Shown here: one piece after another, positions 43,301-52,153 of the stretch | How positions within the stretch are numbered: position 1 is the stretch's first letter | Layout: every line of letters begins with the position of its first letter | Assembly (NCBI RefSeq): GCF_003346775.1 | Contig: NZ_CP031219.1 | Span: 620,001 to 684,000, forward strand | Length of the DNA stretch: 64,000 nt | Direction of reading: 5' to 3' | DNA from: Malaciobacter mytili LMG 24559 | Lineage (GTDB): Bacteria; Campylobacterota; Campylobacteria; Campylobacterales; Arcobacteraceae | Made by a program: the position numbers and the translations under genes | Notes under the pieces: model-generated | The model's database searches: none | What the model saw: only the letters and a program-made list of their open reading frames with translations | What the model was told of the DNA's origin: nothing

Positions 43301-43402
43301 TGTTTTTGAGTAAGACCAAATACCAATTGCAAATATTAAGAAAAATAAAGTATAGTTCATACGAGAATTTTCTACAAAAAATCTTAAAAATTTTTCAAAC
43401 AT
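40322..43402 (-). CDS. RND-family efflux pump inner-membrane protein
   Basis: 1026-residue protein of the AcrB/HAE1 family. Twelve transmembrane helices fall in the usual 1+5+1+5 pattern with two large periplasmic loops. TM4 has GIVVDDAIVVSENI with the proton-relay Asp pair, and the second half repeats it as GVVINDGIIMM. Length fits AcrB. No membrane fusion protein or TolC-like gene is present on either side, unlike typical tripartite loci. Starts 52 bases after the kinase gene, so expression is probably under the adjacent two-component system. Confidence 0.92.
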   Translation of the reverse strand: MFEKFLRFFVENSRMNYTLFFLIFAIGIWSYSKTPKEIFPNFDLDMISVSGSYSGASVDILDKMAVSEIEDNIKNINGIDNITTVISPNRFTIVLELEKGQNRYNIADKVKDSVTLVKSNLPSDMDEPSVNVMERHKNLIDIALTSKKYTTDQLKPFADDLKSKILGIAGVGDVTIFGDSDKYFEIQLDDRKIEALDLNKSDIFNVISNLSYIFPIGKIEGNKKHFYISTYNGAKNAKDFENILIKINNKKLYLKDIAKVEKKYEDASTLFSFNGENALSLSVEQSETSDALKVSDDMKKLLEIANKKNSDINITIADDNSERIRDRLNIVISNILLGIILITILVALLINFRMSAIIAIGIPTSFVIAAIYMYLFGYTINMISLVGVLIAIGIVVDDAIVVSENIQQHIEEGYEPKEAAIMGAKEMVMPVSIASLTTLFSFLPILMISGTMGEVMKLIPIALSALLVASLIESFIFLPIHAAHTLKNGSKVTSWEKANKIYSDIIHFFMRWKKSFLTLFIILVPLATAYFIATSKFQMFPKFDATDIKISIKADENTTLEQAYAIVQKIEADLINKKDEFFIRSIDSTAGFRRDTGNNTERFPYVMYMTVELQKQKEMNFLDKYITPYLSFYYDSEGRTRTEKSKDIALKLKKFLEQNKYKEKFNLNELVVLERKVGPVKSDIKIGLISDNNQLIIKNVQKLTEELLNMKGIVSASNSLKFGIDEIKLRINEYGEKLGLTETYIGSYLSNLYLEKKKGVSFDEKEMLDIKIKSINKDNYDNFKNIEIPLTNGKFVRLYEVADFNIIKSFEQLVKDNTEKNFYVYANVNPEIITATEVLDKLAPILDKIKKDDIKLVFKGEAEKKKDLKNDMLYATSLSLLLIMLSMLYLFNSFRETFILMSVIPFSLLGVLIGHEIMGLNLTMPSIIGSLGLAGVVINDGIIMMTYLKKAKKIEQVFYRATKRFRPIILTTVTTLIGMSSLIFFPTGQAVIFQPIAIALGFGLAWGTVLNLIYIPVLYTLAYRLK

Positions 43403-43454
43403 CTATTACCTTTAATTAAAAAAGACATTATAAATAATAATTATTAATAAAGAA

Positions 43455-45338
43455 TTAACATTTAGGAAAAGCTATCTTAAAAACTGCACCAGTTTTAGTA
43501 TTTGCAGCTTTAATTGTACCTTTTAATCTATTTTCTATTAATCTTTTTGTTAAGGCAAGTCCAATTCCACTTCCATTATTTTTCTTTGAAGAATAATCTA
43601 TATGAAAAAGCTCATCAAAATTTTTATTTTTAATTCCGCCTGCATTATCTTCTATCATAATTATAATAGTATCTTTAGTATCTTTTATAGTAATAAAAAT
43701 TTTTCTATTATTTTCCTTAAAATGAATTAGTTGATATATCGCATTTTCTAGTATTGACATTAATGAATTTGATAAACTACTTTTATATCCATAATATAAA
43801 ATTTCATCAATCTCTTTTATTATTTCAATATTATTATTTTCAATTTTATTTTTTAACATTCTTAAAATTGAATCAACTTCTTCTTCTATTATAAATTTTT
43901 CTTTTGAAACTGGATTTGCATAAAAATTATAAATATCATCCATTGTATGATTTAAGAATTTAATACTACTTTCTATTTGAGGTAAAGTATTTATAAAAGT
44001 ATTTTCAAAGTTTTTTCTATCTAAATTATGGGTTGCTTTTAGTAAAAATACTTGAGAACCTAGTTGTGAAATAGGAGTTTTCCACTGATGAGTTAAATCT
44101 GCAATTGTTTGTCCCATTGTTGAAAATCTTGATTGAGAAATTAGTAATTGTTCATTTTCAAGTCTTTCTTGCTCTATTTTTTTAACTTTCATAAATAAAG
44201 CAAAAGATAGAAAAATAACATCTACTATAACACCCAGTGGAATAAAAATCCAAATATTATTCACATGTTCAAAATATCCAATTGAAACAAATACTCCATA
44301 AAAAATTAATGTAAAATATAAAAGTTGAGCTAAGAAATAAAATCTAGCTCCCGGAAGTTTATGATACATTGCCCAAAATGAAACAAACAATAAAGTAGGA
44401 ATAGTTGCCGTTGTAACAAAATCAGTATATTTTGTAAGGTATCTTAATTGAGCATTTTCAATTGAAAATAAAAATAATACAACTATACAAATATTTATAT
44501 AAAATAAAAGTATTAGATATTTATATAATAATCCATCTTTTCTTGGTTTAAAAAAGAATATAGGAAATAAAATTACAAAAGCTTGAGCTAAAAAACCTGT
44601 TGACCAATTTATATTATGAAGAAATTTGATATTAAAAGAACTAAAGAATTGATAATAAAACCCATTTATATAAATTTGGTATATTGTAAAAAAGATCAAC
44701 ATAAATACATAAATTAAAAAAGAAATCTCTTTTATACTAAAATAAATAATAGTATTGTATAAAATTAAAGTAACAATTATTCCAATAAAAAATCCCCATG
44801 CAACTGCTTCAAAAGTTGCTGTTTTTATATAGCTATCCCTATCAAAAATCTTCCAAAAAGTTGAAATACTACTATAACCTTGATGCATAATATAAATAGT
44901 AAATTCACTATTTTTAGGAACATCTAAAATAAAAGTGCTTTTTCTTGTTTGCATTTCTCTTAATTGTATACTTCTATCATCTCCTAATTTTATCTTTCTA
45001 TATGGCATATTATTTTTAAAAATATAAATATCAATAATATCTAAAAGAGGTCTATCATTTTCAAAAAAAAGTTTTTTATTAAAAGAAGATAAATTTTTCA
45101 ATGAAAGTCTAGTCCAAATCTTATCTTTTGTAGCTTTATAATTAGTCTTTTTTATATGAGTAAACTCTTTTAATAATATAATATCATCAATTGTAAGCTT
45201 AGAAGTTTTATCTATATAAGTATATTGATATTTTGAAGTTTCAATTCCTGAAAGTTTTATATTATCTTCAATTATAAAAGTATTTGAAAATAAATAATTA
45301 AGTAAAAGAAGATTAATAATAAGTATTTTTTTTATCAT
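43455..45338 (-). CDS. 7TMR-DISM sensor histidine kinase, second copy
   Basis: 627-residue kinase with the same order as the one at 35576: signal peptide, periplasmic 7TMR-DISMED2-type domain (about 25-165), seven helices (170-390), coiled coil and kinase core. The phospho-acceptor His lies in LTHQWKTPISQLG near residue 418. ATP-binding boxes are ENAIYQL, DNAGGI and SGIGLALTKRLI. Its start overlaps the response regulator by 4 bases. Probably senses an envelope signal that sets pump expression; the signal is unknown. Confidence 0.88.
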   Translation of the reverse strand: MIKKILIINLLLLNYLFSNTFIIEDNIKLSGIETSKYQYTYIDKTSKLTIDDIILLKEFTHIKKTNYKATKDKIWTRLSLKNLSSFNKKLFFENDRPLLDIIDIYIFKNNMPYRKIKLGDDRSIQLREMQTRKSTFILDVPKNSEFTIYIMHQGYSSISTFWKIFDRDSYIKTATFEAVAWGFFIGIIVTLILYNTIIYFSIKEISFLIYVFMLIFFTIYQIYINGFYYQFFSSFNIKFLHNINWSTGFLAQAFVILFPIFFFKPRKDGLLYKYLILLFYINICIVVLFLFSIENAQLRYLTKYTDFVTTATIPTLLFVSFWAMYHKLPGARFYFLAQLLYFTLIFYGVFVSIGYFEHVNNIWIFIPLGVIVDVIFLSFALFMKVKKIEQERLENEQLLISQSRFSTMGQTIADLTHQWKTPISQLGSQVFLLKATHNLDRKNFENTFINTLPQIESSIKFLNHTMDDIYNFYANPVSKEKFIIEEEVDSILRMLKNKIENNNIEIIKEIDEILYYGYKSSLSNSLMSILENAIYQLIHFKENNRKIFITIKDTKDTIIIMIEDNAGGIKNKNFDELFHIDYSSKKNNGSGIGLALTKRLIENRLKGTIKAANTKTGAVFKIAFPKC

Positions 45339-46021
45339 TGATTTTCAACTTTTAAAGAATAACCTAAATTTCTATCGTTTTTTATTAGATCTTTTCCTAT
45401 TTTCTTTCTTAGTCTATAAATTACATTTTTTAGAGCATTTTCATTTATATATTTATCTTCATAAATAATAATTGCAAGTTCATCTTTTGTAATGATTTGA
45501 TTTTTTTTATTTATAAAATACTCGAAAATCTCTATTTCTATATGTGTTAAATAAATCTCTTTATTATCTATAAACAGCTTTTTTGTTTGAAAATCATAAG
45601 TTAATTTATTTGAAATTGTAAATCTTAAAAAATTATTCTTTTCCAAGTGATTTTTGCATAAATGTAAAGTATCTATAAGCTTATTGTATTCTATGGGTTT
45701 TTCTAAATATTGAGTTAGATTTAAAGGGATACATTTTAAAAGCTTTTCTTTATCTGTATAATTACTTAATATTACAATAGGAACTTTATAACATACTTTT
45801 CTAATTTCACATGTAAGCTCATATCCATCAAATATTGGCATAATAAAATCAGTTAGGATAATATTTGGAGTATATCTTTTAAAAAGCTCTAAAGCTTCTT
45901 TGCCATTAGAAGCAATATAAACTTTTGAGAAAAGCAGTTTTAATATTTTGCTAATATTTTCTTGTATTATTAAATTATCTTCAGCATATAAAATAGTTAA
46001 GTTTTTAAATTCATTATTCAA
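45335..46021 (-). CDS. OmpR-type response regulator, second copy
   Basis: 228-residue regulator. Receiver domain with Asp in IILTDFIMPIFDG and the KPIEY segment, then a winged-helix domain ending in IKNDRNLGYSLKV. First gene of the set that continues with kinase, RND pump and antiporter, all in the same direction with gaps of at most 52 bases. About 210 bases of AT-rich sequence with its promoter lie upstream. Confidence 0.88.
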   Translation of the reverse strand: MNNEFKNLTILYAEDNLIIQENISKILKLLFSKVYIASNGKEALELFKRYTPNIILTDFIMPIFDGYELTCEIRKVCYKVPIVILSNYTDKEKLLKCIPLNLTQYLEKPIEYNKLIDTLHLCKNHLEKNNFLRFTISNKLTYDFQTKKLFIDNKEIYLTHIEIEIFEYFINKKNQIITKDELAIIIYEDKYINENALKNVIYRLRKKIGKDLIKNDRNLGYSLKVENQ

Positions 46022-46232
46022 AAAAGGCCTTATTAAAAATAATTGAAATTATTACAAAAAAAAGTGTCAAAAAATATTATAGTATATTAAAATAATTTTA
46101 GAATTAAATAAAATTAGTTTAAATAATTATTTCTAAAAATAGTAAATATAGATTTTTTCAACTATTTGTAATATTGATGAATCTTAATATCATTTTGTTT
46201 GTGGAAGTTGTGAAAGAAAATAGTTTATGAAG
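46022..46232. other. Intergenic region upstream of the response regulator
   Basis: 211 bases between the response regulator and the end of the LapD-like gene, both on the minus strand. It should hold the promoter of the regulator-kinase-pump operon. I see no clear dyad or small gene. Confidence 0.35.
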
Positions 46233-48440
46233 CTATCTACTAGCTCCATAAACATCTAATTTTTCAATTGTTTTAAAATCTTCATCATCTTTAACATTTT
46301 CTGCAAATAGTTTAATATTTAATAGATTTGTCATTTCAACCATTGCTTCAATAAAACTTTGTTTTGAAGAGTCATTTTTAACATTATTTGTATATTCTCT
46401 TGCAAGTCTAATATAATCTAAATTTAAATCTTTTATATTATCAAGAGGTATAAATTTTGATTCAAATCTTTTTATAATTATTTTAGCACCTAAAGAGTGT
46501 ATAACATCTACAAAATCTTTAAATTTGTAAATATCTTTTGTAACTGCATAAGCAGTTAATGAAAATACTAATTGTGGCACTATTTCTTTATATTTTATTA
46601 AAGTCTGTCTTAGCCATAAAATAAAGTTTAAATCATCAATTGAATCAAGAGATAAATTAATTGAAATTGAGTGTTTAATATTTTCCATTTTTATATCACT
46701 AATTACTTTTGAAATAACTGCTTTATCAAAATCTACAATTTTTTCATATTGTTCAGCAATTGAGACAAAAGTTCCAATAGGTATATCATTGTTGTCTAAA
46801 TCATAGGCTTTTGTAAAGGCTTCTTGCATTACTATTTGCCCTTTATTCTCTGCATTTAAAACTTTTGCATCATTAATATAACTTATTTCAAATCTTTGAT
46901 TATCAATAATATCAAAAATTAAACTTCTCCATACATTCATATCTCTTACTAAATCATCACTATCTCTAATAAAAGCTTCATTTGGACCAATTAATTTAGC
47001 TTTTTCATAGGCTTCATTTGCTGCAAGTAGCATTTGTTCTGTTGTGCCAATTGGATTAAATGGTGTTGCTCCTATATGAGCAATTTCATTTTTTCCTATT
47101 TCATTTGAAAGATTTTCAAACTCTCTTTTGATTGTTAATGTAAGCTCTTGGGCCTCTTCATAATTTAAACCATCTGTAATAAGTGCAAATTCAGAACCAT
47201 AAAATCTATAAGCACTAATATTTGCATTTTTACCTGCTTTACACTCTTTTAAAATTTCTGCAAATTTTTTAATAAAGTTATTTACTTCACTTGGAGTGTG
47301 TGTTTTTGCAAAATCTCCTAAACTATCTATTTTTATACTAAAGATATATCCATTAGATTTTGAAATAAACATCTTTTTCATATCTGTTTCAAAAGTCTGT
47401 TTTATATTTAATCCTGTTAATTCATCTTTAGATAGTTTTTGTGTTAAATTTTCTAAATTTCTATTTAATTTACTAATTACAGATTCAATTTTTGCTGACA
47501 TTTCATTCATAGAAATAGCAACATTTTTTATTTCAGTTGTCCAAGGAAGTTTATCAATTGTTTTAAAATTTCCCATTGCAATATTTTGTGCAAGTTTTTC
47601 AATATTTTTAAGAGGTTGTAAAATATATTGTACAAAAACAAATAAAATAAGCATAGAGATTAAAAAAGCAAAAATAGAGTAAATAATTCCACTTTTTGCT
47701 TGTTCATATAGTTTTGCATATGCATCTCCTGCATTTGCACTTACATATATTGTTGCGGTTGTTTTCCATCCATCACTAATTTCACTTTTCATCTCATATA
47801 ATTTTATAGAAATAGTATCTATAAACCATTGTGGAACATAATCAAACTTTTCATCTCTAGTAACTTTTGCAATAGTTTTATCCACATTAATAAGTGCAAA
47901 AGTTTTAATACTATCTAATCCTTTTGAAGCTATAAATTCTACTTTAATTTCATTTGAGTTTAAATCTTTATTTGCAATAAAAGTATAAGTTTTAGTTTTA
48001 TCAAAACTATTTTCACTATTTTCTTCTAAAGCTTGTAATTCTTCTAAAAATTCTAATTGAGTATTATTGTCTTCTATCTTTCCATATTTTTCATCAACTT
48101 CTAATTTTGAAATTTGCCAGCTATTATCTATTGTTTTATTATTTGATAAGGAGATTAAGTCTTCTTTTTTTATTTGGAAAAATGAGTCTTCTAATCTTAT
48201 TTCCTTATAAAATCCACTATTTGCAATTGCACTAATAATAGATTGTATTTCAGGATCATTTTTATCTTTCATTAGAGTTTTTAAACTCATTCCTAAAGAA
48301 GTAGCAGTATCTTGTGCTTTTGTACTAGCTTCAGTTTGCAAATATTCTTTTGTATTTTTTACACTAATAATAAAATTACCAGTAAAAATCATCAAAAAAA
48401 TAAGTGAAATAATAATATATAGCTGTTTTGATAAAGACAT
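46233..48440 (-). CDS. lapD: LapD-like c-di-GMP receptor with degenerate GGDEF and EAL domains
   Basis: 735-residue inner-membrane protein. N-terminal helix (about 8-28), periplasmic LapD_MoxY_N-type region (30-245), second helix (250-270), HAMP domain (271-325), GGDEF-like domain (340-490) with YGSEF in place of the signature, and an EAL-like domain (510-735) with EAF instead of EAL. Both catalytic motifs are lost, which is the mark of a c-di-GMP receptor. LapD sequesters the LapG protease when c-di-GMP is high. The gene 10 bases upstream is a LapG-like protease, supporting the call. The EAL end stops at YGASR, shorter than catalytic EAL proteins. Confidence 0.88.
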   Translation of the reverse strand: MSLSKQLYIIISLIFLMIFTGNFIISVKNTKEYLQTEASTKAQDTATSLGMSLKTLMKDKNDPEIQSIISAIANSGFYKEIRLEDSFFQIKKEDLISLSNNKTIDNSWQISKLEVDEKYGKIEDNNTQLEFLEELQALEENSENSFDKTKTYTFIANKDLNSNEIKVEFIASKGLDSIKTFALINVDKTIAKVTRDEKFDYVPQWFIDTISIKLYEMKSEISDGWKTTATIYVSANAGDAYAKLYEQAKSGIIYSIFAFLISMLILFVFVQYILQPLKNIEKLAQNIAMGNFKTIDKLPWTTEIKNVAISMNEMSAKIESVISKLNRNLENLTQKLSKDELTGLNIKQTFETDMKKMFISKSNGYIFSIKIDSLGDFAKTHTPSEVNNFIKKFAEILKECKAGKNANISAYRFYGSEFALITDGLNYEEAQELTLTIKREFENLSNEIGKNEIAHIGATPFNPIGTTEQMLLAANEAYEKAKLIGPNEAFIRDSDDLVRDMNVWRSLIFDIIDNQRFEISYINDAKVLNAENKGQIVMQEAFTKAYDLDNNDIPIGTFVSIAEQYEKIVDFDKAVISKVISDIKMENIKHSISINLSLDSIDDLNFILWLRQTLIKYKEIVPQLVFSLTAYAVTKDIYKFKDFVDVIHSLGAKIIIKRFESKFIPLDNIKDLNLDYIRLAREYTNNVKNDSSKQSFIEAMVEMTNLLNIKLFAENVKDDEDFKTIEKLDVYGASR

Positions 48441-48450
48441 TTTTATTCCT

Positions 48451-49101
48451 TTAAAATCTACTCATTAAATCTTTCCAAGATTCAAGATTATTGTTTCCTA
48501 CTCTTTGTGAAGTTTGCCCTTTGTTTTGAGCTCTCCACAATCCACTAGCATTAAAACTATAAACTGGTTTTAAGTCATTTCTTTTATTTGCTAATACCAA
48601 TTTTTTATTTACATTATCTAAAACAATTGGTGTAGAATCAGGTGTATGATAATATGTAAGTACCATATGTGCTTGTTCAAACTTAGAATTTTTTCTAAGT
48701 AACTTAACATAAACAATTCTTAACTTATCATCAGGAATTCCCAATTGTCTTAAAGTATAGTATTTAGCAATAGCATAATCTTCACAATCTCCAGCACCAG
48801 TTCCTAAAAACTCAAAAGGACTAGCCCAATAATCATTTTTGCCCCAATGAACAGAGTCAAGTTTATAAGTAATTTTATTGAAAAAATCATTTACCATTTT
48901 AAGCTTATATAAAAGCTTTTCTTTTTTTGCATTTTCAATTAGATTATCCCATAAAGTAAGTCTTTGAGAAGCTTTTTCTCCATACTTTTCTTTAAATTCA
49001 TCAAATTTACTTTGGGTAAAGTTTTTAGGGACTGTTGCAGTAGAAAAAGAGATAAAGCTAGAAAAAATAAGAACAATTGCAATAAATGCTTTTTTCATCA
49101 C
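48451..49101 (-). CDS. lapG: LapG-like periplasmic transglutaminase-fold cysteine protease
   Basis: 216-residue exported protein with a signal peptide (about 1-23). The BTLCP domain holds the catalytic triad: Cys in GAGDCEDYA, His in QAHMVLTYY, and Asp in PIVLDNVN. LapG cuts the N-terminus of giant RTX adhesins to release them from the outer membrane. It is coupled to the LapD-like gene. No adhesin gene or type I secretion gene for it lies within the window. Confidence 0.9.
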   Translation of the reverse strand: MMKKAFIAIVLIFSSFISFSTATVPKNFTQSKFDEFKEKYGEKASQRLTLWDNLIENAKKEKLLYKLKMVNDFFNKITYKLDSVHWGKNDYWASPFEFLGTGAGDCEDYAIAKYYTLRQLGIPDDKLRIVYVKLLRKNSKFEQAHMVLTYYHTPDSTPIVLDNVNKKLVLANKRNDLKPVYSFNASGLWRAQNKGQTSQRVGNNNLESWKDLMSRF

Positions 49102-49147
49102 TTTACCTCTACTAGAATTTATAACTATGTAGATAGTATAAATAAAA

Positions 49148-50461
49148 CTATTTTAATAACTTCTTAACACTCTCTTCATCTATATGATTACTATCATATT
49201 TAACTACGATTATATGCTCAGTTTCATTTATATACCACTCATCAATATAAGTATTGTTATTTAGGTTTTTACCATTTTCTCTTTTGTATTCATCTAGATT
49301 TAAATATGCCATTTTTTTCTTAGCTGGATTTGGCATAGTTGCAATTAGTATTATCCATACTAAACAAATAATAGCAATTGTAATAACTAAAGTACTTAAA
49401 GATACATCTTCAAAAAAGATACCACCTAATAATCCACCAATAAAAGTTCCTAAATATCCACTTGAGTTAAATATTCCAAGAACTAATCCTCTTTGATGAA
49501 CTTTTGCAAATTTTGAAGCAAGAGATTGCATAATTGGCTCATGCATATTAAATCCTGCAAAGAAAATCACAACACCAATAACAAATAAAACTGCACTACT
49601 TGAAGTTCCAATAATTAAATATGAAATAGCAAAAAATGCAATTCCAATCATTAGAACTTCTTTATATTTGCCTTTTTTCTCGGCTAATATTGCAGCTGGA
49701 GCCATAGATAAAACCCCAACAATCATTGAAGGTAAATATACTTTCCATAATTCACTAAATTCCCATTGAAAGTTTTTTATTAAAACCATAGGAATAATCA
49801 TAAACGCAAATGTCATTAAGCCTTTTTGTAAAAAGTTTGTAATATTCATTTTTATTAAATTAGTATTTGAAAAAATTTGACTTAAATTTGCTTTTGCATT
49901 ATATGTATGTGTGATATGAGGAGGGTTTGGAACACCTTTAAAAAGTATTACAATAGAACCTAAAGCTAAAATCATTGTAATATAAAAAAGTGTACTAACC
50001 CCTGCAATTGCACCAATTGTAGGACCAGCAAGCATAGAAATTGCAAAACTCATTGCTATAAATCCACCCATTACTGCCATTGCTTTTGGTCTTTGCTCTT
50101 CTTTTACTATATCACTTATCATTGCAGTTACTACGGCACCAATTGCACCTGCACCTTGTAAAAATCTTCCTAACATTAAAGTTAAAATATCATCAGCAAT
50201 TGCACAGAAATATGAACCAATTGCAAATAATAAAAGCCCTGTAACAATAGTACCTTTTCTTCCTAGCTTATCACTCATAACTCCAAAGGGAACTTGAAAT
50301 AGCATTTGTGTTAAAGCATAACCTCCAACAACAATACCAACTATCTCAGTAGTAGCTCCTTTTAGATTTATAGCATAAGCTGATAATACTGGTAAAACTA
50401 AAAAAAGACCTAAAAATCTTAATGCTATAATTGAACTAAGAGGAATAATTGACTTAATCAT
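49148..50461 (-). CDS. YajR-like major facilitator transporter
   Basis: 437-residue inner-membrane transporter with 12 helices. The MFS motif A is GVMSDKLGRKG between TM2 and TM3, and motif C lies in TM5 (AMSFAISMLAGPTIG). After TM12 comes a soluble domain of about 60 residues (from NLDEYKREN on to the end), resembling the YAM domain of E. coli YajR. An upstream in-frame TTG at 50491 is possible, but the ATG at 50461 gives a normal N-terminus. Substrate unknown. Confidence 0.82.
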   Translation of the reverse strand: MIKSIIPLSSIIALRFLGLFLVLPVLSAYAINLKGATTEIVGIVVGGYALTQMLFQVPFGVMSDKLGRKGTIVTGLLLFAIGSYFCAIADDILTLMLGRFLQGAGAIGAVVTAMISDIVKEEQRPKAMAVMGGFIAMSFAISMLAGPTIGAIAGVSTLFYITMILALGSIVILFKGVPNPPHITHTYNAKANLSQIFSNTNLIKMNITNFLQKGLMTFAFMIIPMVLIKNFQWEFSELWKVYLPSMIVGVLSMAPAAILAEKKGKYKEVLMIGIAFFAISYLIIGTSSSAVLFVIGVVIFFAGFNMHEPIMQSLASKFAKVHQRGLVLGIFNSSGYLGTFIGGLLGGIFFEDVSLSTLVITIAIICLVWIILIATMPNPAKKKMAYLNLDEYKRENGKNLNNNTYIDEWYINETEHIIVVKYDSNHIDEESVKKLLK

Positions 50462-50586
50462 ATATAAAATCCCAAAATTTAAAATAGGCAAAGATTATAT
50501 ATTAATAAAGTTAATAAGATGTTAAAAAACTACACTTCTAGGAAGCTTTAAGAAAAGTTATAAAGCTAGTTTTTTTATAGTTTTAA

Positions 50587-50592
50587 TATAAT
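50587..50592 (+). promoter_or_regulatory. Probable -10 element of rdgB
   Basis: TATAAT directly before an ATG at 50593. Transcription would begin near 50600, after that ATG, which favours the later ATG at 50617 as the true start. Confidence 0.5.
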
Positions 50593-50616
50593 ATGAAAAA
50601 ATTTAAAAGGGATTTT

Positions 50617-51207
50617 ATGCGAATAGTTTTAGCAACAGGAAATAAAGGTAAAATTGAAGAGTTTAAAAAACTTCTACCAAAGCATGAAATAGTTACATAT
50701 AAAGAGCTTTTAGGGGATATTGAAATAGTAGAAGATAAAGATAGTTTTAAAGGTAATGCTATAAAAAAAGCAAAAACTATTTATGATTTATTAAATGATG
50801 AAACTGCTATTGTAATCTCTGATGATAGTGGAATATCAGTTCCTGCACTTAATAATGAACCAGGTATTTATTCAGCTAGATATGCTAAAGAAAATGCAAC
50901 AGACAAAGAAAATAATAATAAACTTATTTCAAAACTAAATGAAATAAATCTTGAAAAAACAGAAGCTTATTATACAGCTTGTATAGCAATAGTTTATAAA
51001 AATGAAGTTTATACTGTACATGGTTGGATGCATGGAAATGTTATTAATAAAGAGTTAGGTGAGGGTGGTTTTGGATATGACCCTATGTTTATTCCAAATT
51101 CATATGAAAAAACTTTAGGAGAACTTCCTTATGAAGTAAAAAAAGCTTTTTCACATAGAACAAAAGCTTTAAATTTAGCACTTAAGGTTCTTGATGTAAT
51201 AATATAA
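50617..51207 (+). CDS. rdgB: RdgB/HAM1 non-canonical purine NTP pyrophosphatase
   Basis: Removes ITP, dITP and XTP from the nucleotide pool. N-terminal motif [14 protein letters not shown], catalytic region [24 protein letters not shown] with the metal-binding Asp pair, [11 protein letters not shown] and SHRTKAL are all present. Start chosen at 50617 (AAAAGGGA 5 bases upstream); an earlier ATG at 50593 abuts the -10 element. 196 residues. Its end overlaps the convergent pseudopilin gene by 26 bases. Confidence 0.95.
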   Translation: MRIVLATGNKGKIEEFKKLLPKHEIVTYKELLGDIEIVEDKDSFKGNAIKKAKTIYDLLNDETAIVISDDSGISVPALNNEPGIYSARYAKENATDKENNNKLISKLNEINLEKTEAYYTACIAIVYKNEVYTVHGWMHGNVINKELGEGGFGYDPMFIPNSYEKTLGELPYEVKKAFSHRTKALNLALKVLDVII

Positions 51208-51511
51208 GAGTTTTATAAACTCTTATATTATACTCTTTTGCTTTTACAAAAATATCTGCCTTATTTTTATTTATATAGGCTTCTATTATAAATTTATCAT
51301 CTAATATTTCTATTTTTGTATCCTCCTTTATATCTTTTAAAGTTTTAATATACTCATTCAAAAATTCCAAATGATTTGAAGCTTGTATATATAAATATTG
51401 GTTTTTTATATTTATAGAGTTAATGGCTCTATTTTCTAAAAGTTTAATGCAAACAAAACCTAAAATAGATAAAAATAAAAGAGTAAAAAGTAAAGTGAAA
51501 GCTTTTTTCAT
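51182..51511 (-). CDS. Pseudopilin-like protein, third of the set
   Basis: 109-residue protein with a hydrophobic N-terminal helix ([15 protein letters not shown]), then a short soluble domain. The start overlaps the stop of the preceding gene by 4 bases. It lacks the classic Glu5 after the leader but its place in the set suggests a minor pseudopilin. In Campylobacter a transformation protein (CtsT) is encoded next to proC (from memory). Confidence 0.55.
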   Translation of the reverse strand: MKKAFTLLFTLLFLSILGFVCIKLLENRAINSINIKNQYLYIQASNHLEFLNEYIKTLKDIKEDTKIEILDDKFIIEAYINKNKADIFVKAKEYNIRVYKTLILLHQEP

Positions 51512-51861
51512 AGTTTAAATACCCACTTTACATAAAGATGATTTTTATATAAAAACTTTATAGTTATAAAATTGTTTTTCTCTTCTATGATAAAGTTTTT
51601 TACATTTTCTAAAAATAGACTATTATTAAAATAAAGTTTCTTATCTTGATATTTTAAAAGTTTTTTTATTTTATAAATATTTCTTTTAATAATAAGTTTT
51701 GAACTTAATAAATCTATTTTATATATGGCTATTTTTTGGCTATTTAATGAAAATAAATAAATATCTTTTATACTAATAAAAGTATTTATTATAATAATTG
51801 AAGAGATAACTACTACAAGTAACAATTCAAAAATAATAAAGGATTTTTTATTTTGGTTCAT
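51508..51861 (-). CDS. Pseudopilin-like protein, second of the set
   Basis: 117-residue protein from the ATG at 51861. N-terminal KKSFIIFELLLVVVISSIII has the prepilin pattern: Glu at position 5 after a possible cleavage point, then a long hydrophobic helix. An upstream start at 51909 would add 16 residues inside the preceding gene and is less likely. Likely part of a type II secretion-like DNA-uptake pseudopilus. Confidence 0.65.
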   Translation of the reverse strand: MNQNKKSFIIFELLLVVVISSIIIINTFISIKDIYLFSLNSQKIAIYKIDLLSSKLIIKRNIYKIKKLLKYQDKKLYFNNSLFLENVKNFIIEEKNNFITIKFLYKNHLYVKWVFKL

Positions 51862-52153
51862 ATTTATATAAAAGTATATTTTTATCTTTATAGATAACTT
51901 TTTTAACACTAATAGTTTTAGAACTATTATTAGTTATAACCTCTAAATTTTCTTCTTTTATTGTAAAGTTTTTATCATACTTTTTTAAAGTAAAACTATT
52001 TTCTATATTATTTAAAGTTTCAAATAAAGTAGTAAAACTATCATAATAAGTTAGTTTGTAAACTAAGCTTATTACAATAGCTAAAAGTGTAAGGCTAAGT
52101 AGGGTTTCAAATAGTGTAAAACTATTTTTTACTAAGCTCGATTGCTTTTTCAT
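51848..52153 (-). CDS. Pseudopilin-like protein, first of the set
   Basis: 101-residue protein with the prepilin pattern SFTLFETLLSLTLLAIVISL (Glu at +5, hydrophobic helix after it) behind a short basic leader. It overlaps the end of proC by 32 bases. Three such genes in a row behind proC recall the competence pseudopilin locus of Campylobacter (from memory). A prepilin peptidase and the assembly ATPase are not in the window. Confidence 0.7.
   Translation of the reverse strand: MKKQSSLVKNSFTLFETLLSLTLLAIVISLVYKLTYYDSFTTLFETLNNIENSFTLKKYDKNFTIKEENLEVITNNSSKTISVKKVIYKDKNILLYKYEPK

Noticed and set aside
46233-46300. Truncation of the LapD-like EAL domain as a mutation
   Set aside because: The frame ends cleanly and no remnant of the missing residues is visible downstream; a short end may be normal for this group.
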